Below, in pieces: positions 1 to 10,854 of a DNA stretch of 64,000 nucleotides. The stretch's first letter is position 1, and every line of letters begins with the position of its first letter. Under the pieces are notes generated by a model. The model had not been told where the DNA came from and made no database searches. It saw nothing but the letters and a program-made list of their open reading frames with translations. The position numbers were made by a program, and so were the translations under genes. This DNA is from Pseudomonas lijiangensis (lineage in GTDB: Bacteria; Pseudomonadota; Gammaproteobacteria; Pseudomonadales; Pseudomonadaceae), in the NCBI RefSeq assembly GCF_018968705.1, contig NZ_CP076668.1, forward strand, positions 3,111,001-3,175,000. Reading direction: 5' to 3'.

Positions 1-3000
1 ACCAGAGCCTTGAAAGATGCCCTCGATCATCTGGTGGCCCGCCACGAAGGGCTGCGCACCACCTTCAAGCGCATCGCAGATCAGCCGGTGCAGGTGATTG
101 CCGCGCCCGACAGCGGTTTCAGTCTGACCGAACACGACCTGCGCGCCCTGCCTTTCGAGGAGGCGCAATCCAGTGCGGCACGTATCGCCCAGCGCGAAGC
201 GGCAGCACCTTTCGACCTGCAGCAAGGACCACTGATTCGCGGCAGCCTGATACGCCTGGCCGATGACGAATACCGCTTGCATATCACCCAGCACCACATC
301 ATTTCCGATGGCTGGTCCGTGGGTGTTCTGGTCAGGGAATTCGCGCAGATCTATGAAAGCTTCAGCCAGGGCAATACCCCATCGCTGAAACCATTGGCGA
401 TCCAGTACGCCGACTATGCCGCCTGGCAGCGTGAAACCCTGGCAGGCCCGCAACTGGCCAGTCAGCTTGAACAATGGCGCGAACACCTCAGTGGCGCACC
501 GACCCTCCTGAACCTGCCTGCCGACCGGCCAAGACCGGCGCTGCAAAGCTATCGCGGTGCCGATGTACCACTGGCCCTGAGCCCGCAACTGCTCGCCCAG
601 GTGGAACGCTGCTGCAAACAGCACGACGTCACGCTGTTCATGGTCCTGCTCAGCGCCTGGTCGGTGCTGATGGCGCGGCTGGGCAACGAGCGCGATGTGG
701 TGATCGGCGTGCCGACCGCCAACCGTGGCAATGCGCAGGTCGAATCCCTGATCGGCTTTTTCGTCAACACGCTGCCGGTACGGGTGCAATTGCAGGACGG
801 TCCGAGCGTCGCGCAACTGCTGGCGCAGGTCCGGGACACGCTGCTGGCCGTCCATGAACGTCAGGAAGTGCCTTTCGAGCATGTGATCGAAGCCCTGCAA
901 CCGCCTCGCTCCCTGAGCTACAACCCGCTGTGTCAGGTTGCCCTGTCTCTGAACAACACCCCGGACGATGGCCCGCTGAACCTGCCGGGCCTGACCCTCA
1001 CGGCACTGAATCAGGCTCAGGAAACCTCGCAGTTCGACCTGATGCTGTCCCTGGCGGAAAACGCCGGAGAACTGGGTGGTGCCATTCAATACGCCACCGA
1101 CCTGTTCGACCGTGCAACCGTGGAACGCTTTGCGCAATCCTTCCAGGTTCTGCTGGAAGCCTTTGTCCGCGACAGCGAACAGTCAGTCATGGCCTTGCCG
1201 CTGCTGACGCCTGCCCAGCGAGAAGCGCACCCGTCACTGCGCCCTCCTGTGGCAAGCTTCAACACGCCTGCCCTGATTCATCAGCGCTTCGAACACATGG
1301 CGGAACAACAGCCCCACGCCATCGCGCTGCAATTCGCAGAACGTCAGGTCAGCTACCAGGAACTCAACCGCAGGGCCAACCGCATCGCCGGGCAATTGCT
1401 GGAGCTGAACGTCAAACCTGACGACCGCGTCGGCATTCTCGCCGAACGTGGCGTGGACATGCTGTGCGCCATTCTCGGCGTGCTGAAAGCCGGTGCTGCG
1501 TATGTGCCGCTCGACCCGGCCTATCCTCAGGCGCGCCTGAATTATCTGCTGGAAGACAGCCAGCCGGTGGCCCTGCTGGCCCAGCCTGCAAGCCTGGATG
1601 CCCTGGGTGATCGCCCCGAGATTGCGCTGATCGAACTCAACCCGCAAACCAGTCCCGGAACGGCCACGGACGCGACCCTGGATCGCAACCCGACACCGGA
1701 CCTTGGCCCGCAGCATCTCGCCTACGTGATTTACACCTCCGGCTCTACCGGATTGCCTAAAGGCGTGCTGGTGGAGCATGGAAATGTGGCGCGGCTGTTC
1801 GATGCCACGCAAGCCAGCTTCAGTTTCGGCAGCGACGATGTCTGGACGCTGTTCCACTCCTTCGCCTTCGACTTCTCGGTCTGGGAAATCTGGGGAGCCC
1901 TGGTCTACGGCGGCAAGCTGGTGATCGTGCCCACCGAGCTGGCACGCTCGCCGGACGACTTCCATGCGCTGGTCTGCCGTGAGCAGGTCACTGTGCTGAA
2001 CCAGACGCCAAGCGCCTTCCGCCAGTTCATCGAAGCCGCCGGGCGCAGCCATGAAGCCCACAGCCTCAAGGAAGTGATTTTCGGGGGTGAAGCCCTGGAT
2101 GTTCGCACCTTGCGCCCATGGGTCCAGAACACGCCGCTGACCCGCACCCGACTGGTGAACATGTACGGGATTACCGAAATCACCGTGCATGCCACCTTTC
2201 ATGCTGTCAGCCAGGCTGAAATCGATGCAGGCGATAACGGCCTGATCGGCGAACCTTTGCAGGACCTGTGCCTGCGCATTCTGGATGCCTTCGGGCAGCC
2301 GGTGCCGGTCGGTGTCGAAGGTGAAATCTACATTGGCGGCGCCGGTGTCGCTCGCCATTACCTGAATCGCCCCGAACTGAATGCCGAGCGCTTCATCGCC
2401 GATCCGTTTTCCGCCAGCCCCGCAGCACGCCTCTACCGTACCGGTGACGTGGCACGCTACCGGGCCGATGGCGAGGTTGTTTACGTGGGCCGCAACGACT
2501 CACAGATCAAGATTCGCGGTTTCCGTATCGAACTGGGCGAGATCGAAGCCCGTCTGCAAGCCTGCGACGGCGTGCGTGAAGCCGTGGTGATCGTGCGTGA
2601 AGATGCGCCCGGTGATAAACGTCTGGTGGCTTACCTGATCGCCCATGAACAGGCGACGCTGGAGTCGTCGGCACTGCGTTCACAACTGGCCAGTACCCTG
2701 GCCGAGCATATGATCCCGAGCGCTTTCGTGCCCTTGTCGGCCTGGCCGCTGACCACCAATGGCAAGCTGGATCGTAACGCATTGCCCGCGCCGGATCGCA
2801 CCGCAACGGCAACCCGCGACTACGAAGCCCCTCAGGGCGCGCTGGAAATTGCCCTGGCCTCGGCCTGGCAGGAACTGCTGGGTATCGAGCGAGTGGGTCG
2901 CGAAGATCACTTCTTCGAGCTGGGCGGACATTCGTTCCTGGTGATCAGCCTGATCGAGCGCCTGCGCCAGAACGGCATTGTGCTGGACGTGCGCAGCGTC

Positions 3001-6000
3001 TTTGCCGCACCGACACTCAAGGCCATGGCGGCGGTGCTGTCCACCGATACCGGGACTGTCAGCGCTTCTATCCCGCCGAACCTGATCCCTGACGGCTGCA
3101 CGGAGATCACTCCAGACATGCTGCCGCTGGTCACGCTCACCCAGGCGGAGATCGAGCAGATTGTGGCGGACGTGCCAGGTGGTGCAGGCAATGTCCAGGA
3201 CATCTACCCGCTGTCGTCGCTGCAGGAAGGGATTCTCTTCCACCACCTGTTGCAGAACCAGGGCGATGCGTACCTGATGCGCACCGTGGTGAAATTCGAT
3301 CAGCGCGAGCGTCTGGACGAGTTTCTGGCTGCGCTGCAAAGCGTGATCAATCGTCATGACATCCTGCGCACGGCCCTGCGCTGGTCCGGCCTGCCGAAAC
3401 CGGTGCAGATCGTGCAGCGCCAGGCAACGCTGCCGGTGAACGTGCTCGACAGCAGCCAGGCTGCCGATCCGTTGCAGATGCTGCACGAACACACCGACAC
3501 CCAGACCCTGAGTCTGGATCTGCAACAGGCGCCGCTGATCGCGGCCTACATGACCTGGGACAGAACCCGGGAGCAATGGCTGCTGGCGCTGCTGGATCAC
3601 CACCTGATCAGCGATAACGTGACCCTGCGCCTGATCATGTCGGAGATCTACGCCATCCTGCATGGCGAAGGTCACAGCCTGCCGCCGTCCCATCCTTACC
3701 GGAACTTCATTGCCAAGGCGGCCATGGTTTCCCAGGAAGAGCACGAAGCCTATTTCCGCAAACTGCTGGGCGACGTCGACGAAACTACCGCACCTTATGG
3801 CGTGCTGGATGTTCAGAGCAGCGGTGCCGGCAATACCAAGGCGATCCGCTACCTGAGCGACGAGGTCAGCGCAGCCGTTCACCGCGTGGCCAAAATCCGT
3901 GGCGTGCCCAACTCCGTGCTGTTCCATGCGGCATGGGGACTGGTAGTCGCGGCCACCAGCGGGCGCGACGATGCGGTGTTCGGCACGGTGTTGTCGGGCC
4001 GCTCCCAGGGGGCCAGCGGTGCCGACCAGGCACTGGGCATGTTCATCAACACCCTGCCAATGCGCATTCGCCTGGAGCAAAGAAGCGTCAGCGACATCGT
4101 CCAGGATGCCTATCAGCAATTGAGCGAACTGCTGACCCATGAGCAGGCATCACTGGCCCTGGCCCAGCGTTGCAGTGCGGTCGATGCGTCGATGCCGTTG
4201 TTCACCGTCATCCTCAACTGCCGCCATGGCGAGATGATCACCGCCGATGGCAGCAATATCGCGGAATTCGACAAGTGGGACGGTATCCAGTTCGAGGCGT
4301 CGGAAACCCACACCAACTACCCGATCGAAATTGCCGTGGCGACTGAAAACGGTGCGATTTCGCTGACCTCCCAGACAGTGGTCGGCATCGACCCGCAACG
4401 GATTGCCGATTATCTGGCGCAGGCAGTAACCGTGCTGGTGGAAGCGCTGGAGCATACGCCGCAACGTCTGGCCGATACCCTCGATATCCTGCCTGTGGCA
4501 GAGCGCCAACTGGTGCTGGACGGTTTCAACCAGACCGCCAGCGACTTTGGCAGCCCTCGTCCCTTGCAGACCCTGTTCGAGGAGCAGGTTCAGGCTCAAC
4601 CGGACGCCATTGCCTTGGTTCACGAGCAGACACAACTCACCTATGCCCAGCTCAACCGTCGGGCCAACCAGCTGGCCCAGCGTCTGCTGTCCCACGGCAT
4701 TGAGCCGGAACAGCGGGTTGCCATCTGCGCGGAACGCGGCACCGAGATGATCGTGGCCCTGCTCGCCGTGCTCAAGGCCGGCGGCGCTTATGTGCCCATC
4801 GACCCGGATCACCCGACCGACCGTATCGCCTTTATCCTCAAGGACAGTAACGCTCAGGCTCTGCTCTGCCAGCAGGCTCTGATTGCTCACTTGCCTGACG
4901 AGCAAAGCCGTCCAGCGCTGATCCTGCTCGACGAACATGACCTTGCATCGGTCGATAACGATCCGCAGTACGACAGAAACATCGACCCTGCCGACCTCGG
5001 CCTGACCGCCGAAAACCTGGCGTATGTGATCTACACCTCCGGCTCCACCGGACAGTCCAAGGGCGTGATGGTCGAGCACCGTTCGGTGTTCAACTTCAGC
5101 CAGGTGATGGCGCGGACCACCCACGCCCATTGCCCGCCACAGGCCAATGTGGCGCTCAATGCCGGGTTCTACTTCGACATGTCCATCAAGGGCATCGCCC
5201 AGCTGTTCTTCGGACATCGTCTGATCATCATTCCGCCATTGATTCGTGCCAGTGGCCATGAACTGCTGGATTTCCTCGAAAAACATCAGGTCCATGCCTT
5301 CGACTCCACGCCTTCGCAACTGGATACCCTGCTGGCAGCCGGTCTGCTGGAGCGTCGCAGCTACCAGCCGATCAGCGTCCTGCTGGGTGGCGAAGCCCTG
5401 AATGCCGCGACCTGGGACAAGCTGCGCCAGAGCCGGAACATTCACTTCTACAACATGTACGGCCCGACCGAATGCACGGTGGATGCTTCCCTGGGGCTGA
5501 TCAGCGAACTGGGCGATCGCCCGAGCATCGGCAAGCCGCTGTCCAACATGCAAGTGCTGGTACTCGACAAGCGTGGCCAGCCCGTGCCGGTGGGCGTGAC
5601 CGGCGAGTTGCATATCGGCGGTGCCGGTGTGGCCCGCGGCTACCTGAACAATCCGCAAATGACCGCAGAACGCTTCTTCAGCAACCCGTTCTCCAGAGAG
5701 CAACAGGCTCGCTTGTACAAGACCGGCGACCTGGGTCGCTGGAAAGCCGACGGCAGCCTGGAATACGCCGGACGCAACGACTTCCAGGTCAAGATTCGCG
5801 GTTTCCGTATCGAACTGGGTGAAATCGAAAGCGCACTGCTGACCTCAGCGGCAGTGCGTGAAGCGGTGGTCATCGCTCGCGAAGACAATCCGGGCGAAGC
5901 CCGTCGTCTGGTGGCCTACGTTTGTGGTGAACCGACCTCTGCCGAGGAATTGCGCGCCCTGCTGCTCCAGCGTCTGCCGGAATACATGGTGCCCAGCGCC

Positions 6001-8814
6001 TTCGTGCAACTGGAATCCATGCCGCTGACCGCCAATGGCAAGCTCGACCGTCGCGCCCTGCCCGCTCCGGGTCAGGAATCGCTGGCCAGCCGTGCCTATG
6101 AAGCGCCACAGGGCGAAGTGGAAGAAGCCATTGCCAAAATCTGGCAGGACCTGCTGCATGTGGAGCGAGTCGGTCGCAACGATGGCTTCCTGGAACTGGG
6201 TGGCCATTCCTTGTTGGCAGTGCAGTTGCTCTCGCGGCTGCGCCGCAAGCTCGGTACCCGGCTGACCCTGCGTGAGCTGTTCGACGCCCCGACCGTACGC
6301 GGTCTTGCTGCAAGGGTGGAATCGGCATCGTCCGAGCAAAGCCAGACCATCCCGCTGGCCAACCGCAAGGAGAAGCTCGCCCTGTCGTTCTCGCAACAAC
6401 GGTTGTGGTTCCTGGATCATCTGGACCCGGCAGCCGGTGCCGCCTACCACCTGCCCGTGGCCCTGCGCCTGAGTGGACAGCTGAACCCCGAAGCCTTGCA
6501 GGCCGCCCTTGACCGTCTGGTGGCCCGCCATGAAAACCTGCGGACTTCGTTTGCACTGGTCGATGGCCAGCCGGAACAGAAAATCGCACCGGCGGACCGT
6601 GGCTTCACACTGACGCGGCACGACCTGCGCTCGTTGTCGGCCACAGAACGTCAACAGGCCATCGAGCAACTGGGCGAAACCAATGCCAGCACGCTGTTCG
6701 ACCTCAGCAACGGACCGCTGCTCAGAGGTTCTCTGGTGCAGACTGGCGACCATGAGCATCTGCTGTTCATCACCCTGCACCACATCATCTCGGACGGCTG
6801 GTCCAACAGCGTTCTGGCCCATGAGATCAGCGTGCTTTACAGCGCATTCAGTCAGGGCCAGAAGGACCCGCTGCCGGCCTTGCCACTGCAATATGCCGAT
6901 TACGCCGTCTGGCAACGGCAGTGGTTGCAGGGTGCTGCCCTGCAGGCCCAGACCGATTTCTGGCACAAGCACCTGCATGGCGCACCCGCCTTGCTGAACC
7001 TGCCCCTCGACCGGCCTCGTCCGGCGGTGCAGAGCTATGCCGGTGGCATCATCGACTTCGCCCTGCCCGACGGGTTGAGCGAGCAGTTGCGTGCCTTCAG
7101 TCAGGCACAGGGCACCACCCTGTTCATGACCCTGCTCGCGGGCTGGTCGACCCTGATGACTCACCTCAGCGGCCAGGACGACGTGGTGGTCGGCACACCG
7201 GTCGCCAACCGCCAGCGTACCGAGCTGGAGCCTCTGATCGGGTTCTTCGCCAACACCCTGGCCTTGCGGGTCAAGGCCGAGCGTGAGACGAGCGTCTCCC
7301 GGTTGCTGGTCGGTATCAGGGACTTGACCCTGGCGGCCTTCAATCACCAGGATCTGCCTTTCGAGCAAGTGGTCAGCGCGTTGCAGCCCACCCGCAGCAT
7401 GAGCCACAGCCCGCTGTTCCAGGTGATGCTCAGCCTCAACAACACGCCTCCCGCACCGCTGACGCTGCCGGGCCTCGAGATCGAGTCGCTGGAAAGTGCT
7501 CACCACACCACCCAGTTCGACCTGTCGCTGTCCCTCACCGAAGACCAGGGCACGCTGTACGGCAGCATGCAGTACGCCAGCGACCTGTTCGATACCGCAA
7601 CGGTGCAGAACATTCTCGATCTGTTCACCCTGAACCTGGAGCATCTGATCGCCGATGCCCGGCAACCGGTCGGCAAGTTGCTGGAGCAGTTGCCAGCGCT
7701 GGAGCGCGCCGGGAACGCGCCGCATCAGCCTGCCTCGCTGGATGCACAGGAAGCAGAAGCCTTGCCTTATGAAGCACCCCAAGGCGATACGGAGCTGGCC
7801 ATTGCAAGCATCTGGCAGGAGCTGTTCAAGACAGAGCAGATCAGTCGTCACGATGATTTCTTCAAGCTGGGCGGCATCTCGCTGATGGCCGTGCAAATGA
7901 CCTCAAGGCTGCGCAAGGTGCTGGGCAAGTCCATCGCAGTCCGTGACCTGTTTGTCGAGCCTACCGTGGCCGGTTTCGCCCGGACGCTGGATCAGCAGGC
8001 TGGCCAGGGCACGCGGAGCAATCTGGTGCCGATCCGTCGCAACGGCAGCCAGCGCCCATTGTTCCTGGTCCACCCGTTGGGCGGCGAAGTGCAATACGCC
8101 CGGGACCTGGCACCGGAGCTGGATATCGACATACCGGTCTACGGACTGGCGGCCAGTGGCTTCGCAGCCGGTGAAAAAACGCCGACCACGATCCAGGCCC
8201 TTGCCGCCAGCTACCTGACAGCAATTCGCGCCGTGCAGCCCAAGGGGCCTTACCGGATTGCCGGCTGGTCCGCTGGCGGTCTGATCGCCCACGAAATGGC
8301 GCATCAGGCCATTGCCGCAGGCGAAACCGTCGAGTTCCTGGGGATTATCGACACCTCGGTCCACAAGACAGCGCCTGCCGAGCAACCGATCAGCGAAACG
8401 CAGTTCCTGCTGGAATGGCTGCCCGAAAGGATCGAGCCAAGCATCAGGCGTGAGCTGGATGCCCATGCCGCCGCCAACCGGATCGATCAGATGCTTGCGC
8501 TTTGCCTGGCCAATGACCTGTTGCCGCAGGAGCTGGGCAAAGACATCGACGCCCAGTCACTGCGCACTCACCTGAAGGTTGCCCATGCCATCCGTCAGGC
8601 GGTCGATGCCTATGTCAGCCCGGTGACGGCAGTGAATGTATCGCTGTTTACCGCCAGGGATCAGGAGCGTGTCGATGCATCACTGGGCTGGAGCGAGCTG
8701 CAGGGCGACCGTGTGCAGATCACTCCGCTGCGCGGCGAGCACAACACGCTGGTGAAGGCGCCCTACGTCAGAGCTCTGGGCGAAGCCATCACTCTGGCCT
8801 TGAAGCGTCTATAA
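1..8814 (+). CDS. Non-ribosomal peptide synthetase, C-terminal part (C-A-T-C-A-T-C-T-TE), 5' truncated
   Basis: The frame is open from base 1, so the start lies outside the window. Domains in order: C1 (to about 1240, HHIISDG near 292); A1 (about 1270-2780, TSGSTG near 1735); T1 (serine codon 2932); C2 (about 3190-4480, with HHLISDN near 3598 in place of HHxxxDG); A2 (about 4560-6060); T2 (serine 6208); C3 (about 6370-7640); T3 (LGGIS, serine 7879); thioesterase (about 8010-8811, GWSAGG serine 8269, GEHNT histidine near the end). The ten specificity residues I read are DFWNIGMVHK in A1, the classic Thr code, and DMKDLGMVDK in A2, close to the Glu code DAKDLGVVDK and so an acidic substrate. 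C3 is followed directly by a carrier with no A domain. Known: SyrE of P. syringae ends the same way, adding Thr (to Dhb), Asp (to 3-OH-Asp) and 4-Cl-Thr, the last loaded in trans by SyrB1/SyrC. I infer the end of a syringomycin-family synthetase. Confidence 0.93.
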   Translation, partial: TRALKDALDHLVARHEGLRTTFKRIADQPVQVIAAPDSGFSLTEHDLRALPFEEAQSSAARIAQREAAAPFDLQQGPLIRGSLIRLADDEYRLHITQHHIISDGWSVGVLVREFAQIYESFSQGNTPSLKPLAIQYADYAAWQRETLAGPQLASQLEQWREHLSGAPTLLNLPADRPRPALQSYRGADVPLALSPQLLAQVERCCKQHDVTLFMVLLSAWSVLMARLGNERDVVIGVPTANRGNAQVESLIGFFVNTLPVRVQLQDGPSVAQLLAQVRDTLLAVHERQEVPFEHVIEALQPPRSLSYNPLCQVALSLNNTPDDGPLNLPGLTLTALNQAQETSQFDLMLSLAENAGELGGAIQYATDLFDRATVERFAQSFQVLLEAFVRDSEQSVMALPLLTPAQREAHPSLRPPVASFNTPALIHQRFEHMAEQQPHAIALQFAERQVSYQELNRRANRIAGQLLELNVKPDDRVGILAERGVDMLCAILGVLKAGAAYVPLDPAYPQARLNYLLEDSQPVALLAQPASLDALGDRPEIALIELNPQTSPGTATDATLDRNPTPDLGPQHLAYVIYTSGSTGLPKGVLVEHGNVARLFDATQASFSFGSDDVWTLFHSFAFDFSVWEIWGALVYGGKLVIVPTELARSPDDFHALVCREQVTVLNQTPSAFRQFIEAAGRSHEAHSLKEVIFGGEALDVRTLRPWVQNTPLTRTRLVNMYGITEITVHATFHAVSQAEIDAGDNGLIGEPLQDLCLRILDAFGQPVPVGVEGEIYIGGAGVARHYLNRPELNAERFIADPFSASPAARLYRTGDVARYRADGEVVYVGRNDSQIKIRGFRIELGEIEARLQACDGVREAVVIVREDAPGDKRLVAYLIAHEQATLESSALRSQLASTLAEHMIPSAFVPLSAWPLTTNGKLDRNALPAPDRTATATRDYEAPQGALEIALASAWQELLGIERVGREDHFFELGGHSFLVISLIERLRQNGIVLDVRSVFAAPTLKAMAAVLSTDTGTVSASIPPNLIPDGCTEITPDMLPLVTLTQAEIEQIVADVPGGAGNVQDIYPLSSLQEGILFHHLLQNQGDAYLMRTVVKFDQRERLDEFLAALQSVINRHDILRTALRWSGLPKPVQIVQRQATLPVNVLDSSQAADPLQMLHEHTDTQTLSLDLQQAPLIAAYMTWDRTREQWLLALLDHHLISDNVTLRLIMSEIYAILHGEGHSLPPSHPYRNFIAKAAMVSQEEHEAYFRKLLGDVDETTAPYGVLDVQSSGAGNTKAIRYLSDEVSAAVHRVAKIRGVPNSVLFHAAWGLVVAATSGRDDAVFGTVLSGRSQGASGADQALGMFINTLPMRIRLEQRSVSDIVQDAYQQLSELLTHEQASLALAQRCSAVDASMPLFTVILNCRHGEMITADGSNIAEFDKWDGIQFEASETHTNYPIEIAVATENGAISLTSQTVVGIDPQRIADYLAQAVTVLVEALEHTPQRLADTLDILPVAERQLVLDGFNQTASDFGSPRPLQTLFEEQVQAQPDAIALVHEQTQLTYAQLNRRANQLAQRLLSHGIEPEQRVAICAERGTEMIVALLAVLKAGGAYVPIDPDHPTDRIAFILKDSNAQALLCQQALIAHLPDEQSRPALILLDEHDLASVDNDPQYDRNIDPADLGLTAENLAYVIYTSGSTGQSKGVMVEHRSVFNFSQVMARTTHAHCPPQANVALNAGFYFDMSIKGIAQLFFGHRLIIIPPLIRASGHELLDFLEKHQVHAFDSTPSQLDTLLAAGLLERRSYQPISVLLGGEALNAATWDKLRQSRNIHFYNMYGPTECTVDASLGLISELGDRPSIGKPLSNMQVLVLDKRGQPVPVGVTGELHIGGAGVARGYLNNPQMTAERFFSNPFSREQQARLYKTGDLGRWKADGSLEYAGRNDFQVKIRGFRIELGEIESALLTSAAVREAVVIAREDNPGEARRLVAYVCGEPTSAEELRALLLQRLPEYMVPSAFVQLESMPLTANGKLDRRALPAPGQESLASRAYEAPQGEVEEAIAKIWQDLLHVERVGRNDGFLELGGHSLLAVQLLSRLRRKLGTRLTLRELFDAPTVRGLAARVESASSEQSQTIPLANRKEKLALSFSQQRLWFLDHLDPAAGAAYHLPVALRLSGQLNPEALQAALDRLVARHENLRTSFALVDGQPEQKIAPADRGFTLTRHDLRSLSATERQQAIEQLGETNASTLFDLSNGPLLRGSLVQTGDHEHLLFITLHHIISDGWSNSVLAHEISVLYSAFSQGQKDPLPALPLQYADYAVWQRQWLQGAALQAQTDFWHKHLHGAPALLNLPLDRPRPAVQSYAGGIIDFALPDGLSEQLRAFSQAQGTTLFMTLLAGWSTLMTHLSGQDDVVVGTPVANRQRTELEPLIGFFANTLALRVKAERETSVSRLLVGIRDLTLAAFNHQDLPFEQVVSALQPTRSMSHSPLFQVMLSLNNTPPAPLTLPGLEIESLESAHHTTQFDLSLSLTEDQGTLYGSMQYASDLFDTATVQNILDLFTLNLEHLIADARQPVGKLLEQLPALERAGNAPHQPASLDAQEAEALPYEAPQGDTELAIASIWQELFKTEQISRHDDFFKLGGISLMAVQMTSRLRKVLGKSIAVRDLFVEPTVAGFARTLDQQAGQGTRSNLVPIRRNGSQRPLFLVHPLGGEVQYARDLAPELDIDIPVYGLAASGFAAGEKTPTTIQALAASYLTAIRAVQPKGPYRIAGWSAGGLIAHEMAHQAIAAGETVEFLGIIDTSVHKTAPAEQPISETQFLLEWLPERIEPSIRRELDAHAAANRIDQMLALCLANDLLPQELGKDIDAQSLRTHLKVAHAIRQAVDAYVSPVTAVNVSLFTARDQERVDASLGWSELQGDRVQITPLRGEHNTLVKAPYVRALGEAITLALKRL

Positions 8815-8829
8815 CTTCCAGCAGCATCG

Positions 8830-8860
8830 GCGGCCTGGCGCAACAAACGCCAGGCCGCCA
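8830..8860 (+). terminator. Hairpin after the NRPS gene
   Basis: A perfect 12-bp inverted repeat (GGCGGCCTGGCG and its complement) with a 7-nt loop lies 15 bp after the NRPS stop codon. No strong T-run follows, so it may stop transcription only partly and let some through to the cupin gene. Positions may be off by one base. Confidence 0.6.
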
Positions 8861-8887
8861 TTCTCTGGATTGAAGCGAGGGCTTTCT

Positions 8888-9262
8888 GTGAATGGAGTAT
8901 CTGCAACGGCCATCAACTTTGCCGAAAAGTTTTCCCTGTTTTCGGAGCAATGGACACCCAAGGTCATCGCGCAGATGAACGACTACCAGTTCAAGCTGGT
9001 TAAGGTCGAAGGCGAGTTTATCTGGCATAGCCATGCCGATACCGATGAAGTCTTTATCGTCATTGAAGGCGAGCTGGAGATTCACCTGCGCGATGGCAAG
9101 GTCACTCTGGGAGCGGGAGAAATGTATGTAGTCGGCAAAGGTATCGAGCACAAGCCTTGTGCAACGCGGGAAGCCAGGATTCTGCTGGTCGAACCCCGTG
9201 GTGTCATCAATACCGGCGAGCATACCGGAGAGATGACGGCCGAGAACGATCGCTGGATCTGA
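8888..9262 (+). CDS. Small single-domain cupin protein
   Basis: A 124-residue protein made almost entirely of one cupin barrel. Motif 1 appears as [19 protein letters not shown], with two histidines and a glutamate suited to bind a metal. Motif 2 is weaker, around [18 protein letters not shown], with the usual histidine. I chose the GTG start at 8888 because GAGGG sits six bases upstream; an in-frame TTG at 8870 is possible. The gene follows the NRPS by about 70 bp, beyond a hairpin, and is bounded by a second hairpin. Close relatives are usually annotated only as cupin-domain or mannose-6-phosphate-isomerase-like proteins. A role as a small-molecule-binding or isomerase enzyme linked to the lipopeptide is possible but not shown. 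Confidence 0.8.
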   Translation: MNGVSATAINFAEKFSLFSEQWTPKVIAQMNDYQFKLVKVEGEFIWHSHADTDEVFIVIEGELEIHLRDGKVTLGAGEMYVVGKGIEHKPCATREARILLVEPRGVINTGEHTGEMTAENDRWI

Positions 9263-9267
9263 AACGT

Positions 9268-9290
9268 GCTCCCGCACACTGCGCGGGAGC
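9268..9290. terminator. Hairpin between convergent genes
   Basis: GCTCCCGC (9268-9275) pairs with GCGGGAGC (9283-9290) across a 7-nt loop. It lies between the cupin gene and the convergent membrane protein gene. It could end transcription from either side, though the T-runs are short. Confidence 0.55.
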
Positions 9291-9310
9291 CTTCAGCCTG
9301 AAGCTCTGGG

Positions 9311-10336
9311 TCAGGAAACCACCGCCTTGACGGGCGGCTGGGTACGACGTCCCAGTACACCGGCACCTGCGGCCACCAGACCGGAAATCACCATGGTGAT
9401 CAACAGCATCCAGGCAGCCTGGGAAACCCGTTTGGCAGTCACTTCGGCGGCTTCACGGGCTTTCTGTTCGGCCTGGGCTTTCAACTCCTCATACCTGGCA
9501 TAAGCCTCGCGATAACTGGCCTGAGCCTGATCGACAATCTGGTTGGCCTCTTCATCGGTCTTGTTGCCACGGGCCTTGATCAGATTGACCATGGCCTGGC
9601 GGTCGGCTGCATCCCAGACCTGATCCCCCTTCTCCTTGATGCGATCCATCAGGCTACCCAGTTGCTCATCGGCCTGCTGAGGGTTCTGCGCACCTTGGCG
9701 GGCAGTATTCTGCGCGTCCTGCTGGGCGGAGTCGGCTTCCTGCCGGACAGTGTCAGGGTTCAGCTCCGGCTTGCCGGTCTGGCGCATGGCCGTTTCGATT
9801 TCCCCCTGAATATCGTTGAGGTTGAAGTCGATACCTTGCGCACGCAGTTGTTCCTGAATCCTGTCACCCAGCGCAGGCGCGACCTGAGCGATGCCGCTGC
9901 CCAGTGCCGACATGCCGCTGCCCGCCAGATTCAAGCCACCGCGCACCACGCCCGTGACAGCGCTGGACACCAGATAGACCGTGATCAGAGAAACGCTGGC
10001 CCACACCAGCAAACCATGGAATGCACCCTCGCGTTGGGCCAGGCGTCCTGCTGCCCAGCCGCCGACGAACAACGAGATCATGGAACTGGCGACCAGCCAG
10101 ATACCGGCGCCGGTGCCGATCCCGGACATGGGGTTGGCTTCCTCGATCGGATCGATGCTGGCACTGCCGATAGCCGTGCCCAGCAGGTTCAGGAGCAATG
10201 AAACAACCATGGCCAGCACGACACCGGCCAGTATCGCACTCCAGGAAATACGCTTGAGCACTGGCGCAATGGTATGAGCATCCTGATGGACATAGGCGGG
10301 ATCAGCGCCCGGAGTAATACGGTCATCGCGAATCAT
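9311..10336 (-). CDS. Membrane protein with three or four TM helices and a coiled-coil region
   Basis: A 341-residue protein starting MIRDDRITPG; AAGGA lies just upstream of this ATG, while the longer open frame to 10441 has no good ribosome site. Visible parts: a short cytoplasmic N-terminus, two or three hydrophobic helices (ISWSAILAGVVLAMVVSLLLN; GIWLVASSMISLFVGGWAAGRLA; LLVWASVSLITVYLVSSAVTG), a long Ala/Gln/Glu-rich stretch likely to form coiled coil, and a last TM segment (WMLLITMVISGLVAAGAGVLG). The glycine-rich pattern GGWAAGRLA is typical of a family widely annotated as hypothetical membrane protein in Pseudomonas. The function is unknown. It is monocistronic and convergent with the cupin gene. 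It is probably unrelated to the NRPS. Confidence 0.8.
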   Translation of the reverse strand: MIRDDRITPGADPAYVHQDAHTIAPVLKRISWSAILAGVVLAMVVSLLLNLLGTAIGSASIDPIEEANPMSGIGTGAGIWLVASSMISLFVGGWAAGRLAQREGAFHGLLVWASVSLITVYLVSSAVTGVVRGGLNLAGSGMSALGSGIAQVAPALGDRIQEQLRAQGIDFNLNDIQGEIETAMRQTGKPELNPDTVRQEADSAQQDAQNTARQGAQNPQQADEQLGSLMDRIKEKGDQVWDAADRQAMVNLIKARGNKTDEEANQIVDQAQASYREAYARYEELKAQAEQKAREAAEVTAKRVSQAAWMLLITMVISGLVAAGAGVLGRRTQPPVKAVVS

Positions 10337-10600
10337 GGTGGTAGTCCTTGAAGTCAGTGGCAGAACACGCAAGAAGTCTGCGCTTGGTTCAGTGACCTGA
10401 AGGCGAGCCAGGAAGTTTAATACTTCCGTCGAATAATCCATAAATAAGTAAAGACGTTACAACGGGTGTTTCATATAAGCGCAGCGAGACGGTTCATTGA
10501 TATTACAAACTGCGTTCATTCGTTATTAAAGTACTCCGCACAGTAACTTTTCTAACAATATTGTAATAGTCAGCTCACCTTCCCGTTAGGATCCGCACCG
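10337..10600. other. AT-rich intergenic region
   Basis: A non-coding stretch of about 260 bp, AT-rich from 10440 to 10570. It must hold the promoter of the divergent membrane protein gene (minus) and probably that of the candidate small RNA (plus). I cannot point to clear -35/-10 boxes. Confidence 0.4.
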
Positions 10601-10760
10601 TATCATCACCCTCACGACTGGTCAGCGCCGATGAGAAATCTCGCGCCGAACAGATGAAGAAGTCGGAAGGCTGAAAATAGCGTTGTAACTTCACCTTTAT
10701 GGCCATACGACTCCTTTGGTAAAGGTGAATCTTCAAGCGTCCTCAGGGACGCTTTTTTTT
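10600..10760 (+). ncRNA. Candidate structured small RNA ending in a strong terminator
   Basis: No convincing ORF is present. The region holds a GAGAAATCTC hairpin in a GCGC-flanked stem near 10626-10645. A perfect 10-bp stem follows (TTCACCTTTA at 10690-10699 with TAAAGGTGAA at 10720-10729), and then a textbook rho-independent terminator (AGCGTCC/GGACGCT stem and eight Ts ending at 10760). There is no upstream gene on this strand for the terminator to serve, which suggests a free-standing sRNA. The 5' end is a guess. I cannot assign it to a named Pseudomonas sRNA. Confidence 0.5.
10735..10760 (+). terminator. Rho-independent terminator
   Basis: A 7-bp stem AGCGTCC/GGACGCT with a 4-nt loop, immediately followed by a run of eight T residues. 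It is the clearest intrinsic terminator in the window. Confidence 0.85.
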
Positions 10761-10771
10761 GCGCCGGGATA

Positions 10772-10834
10772 TTCGCGAATGAATTCGCTCCTACTCATTA
10801 AAATGGAATTCTGTAGGAGCGAATTCATTCGCGA
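10772..10834. repeat. REP-type inverted pair, family with core GTAGGAGCGAATTCATTCGCG
   Basis: Two 23-base arms (10772-10794 and 10813-10835) are reverse complements at 22 of 23 positions and are separated by 18 bases. The core, GTAGGAGCGAATTCATTCGC, is a common Pseudomonas extragenic palindrome. It lies just past the end of the Rieske gene on the minus strand and may act as its terminator or mRNA stabiliser. Confidence 0.85.
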
Positions 10835-10854
10835 TAAGCACACTAAGTACGCCA

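Noticed and set aside
4150..5703. Long minus-strand frames opposite the NRPS (also 1234-2358, 2680-4140, 5845-7896)
   Set aside because: They are shadows of the repetitive NRPS coding sequence and show no family features.
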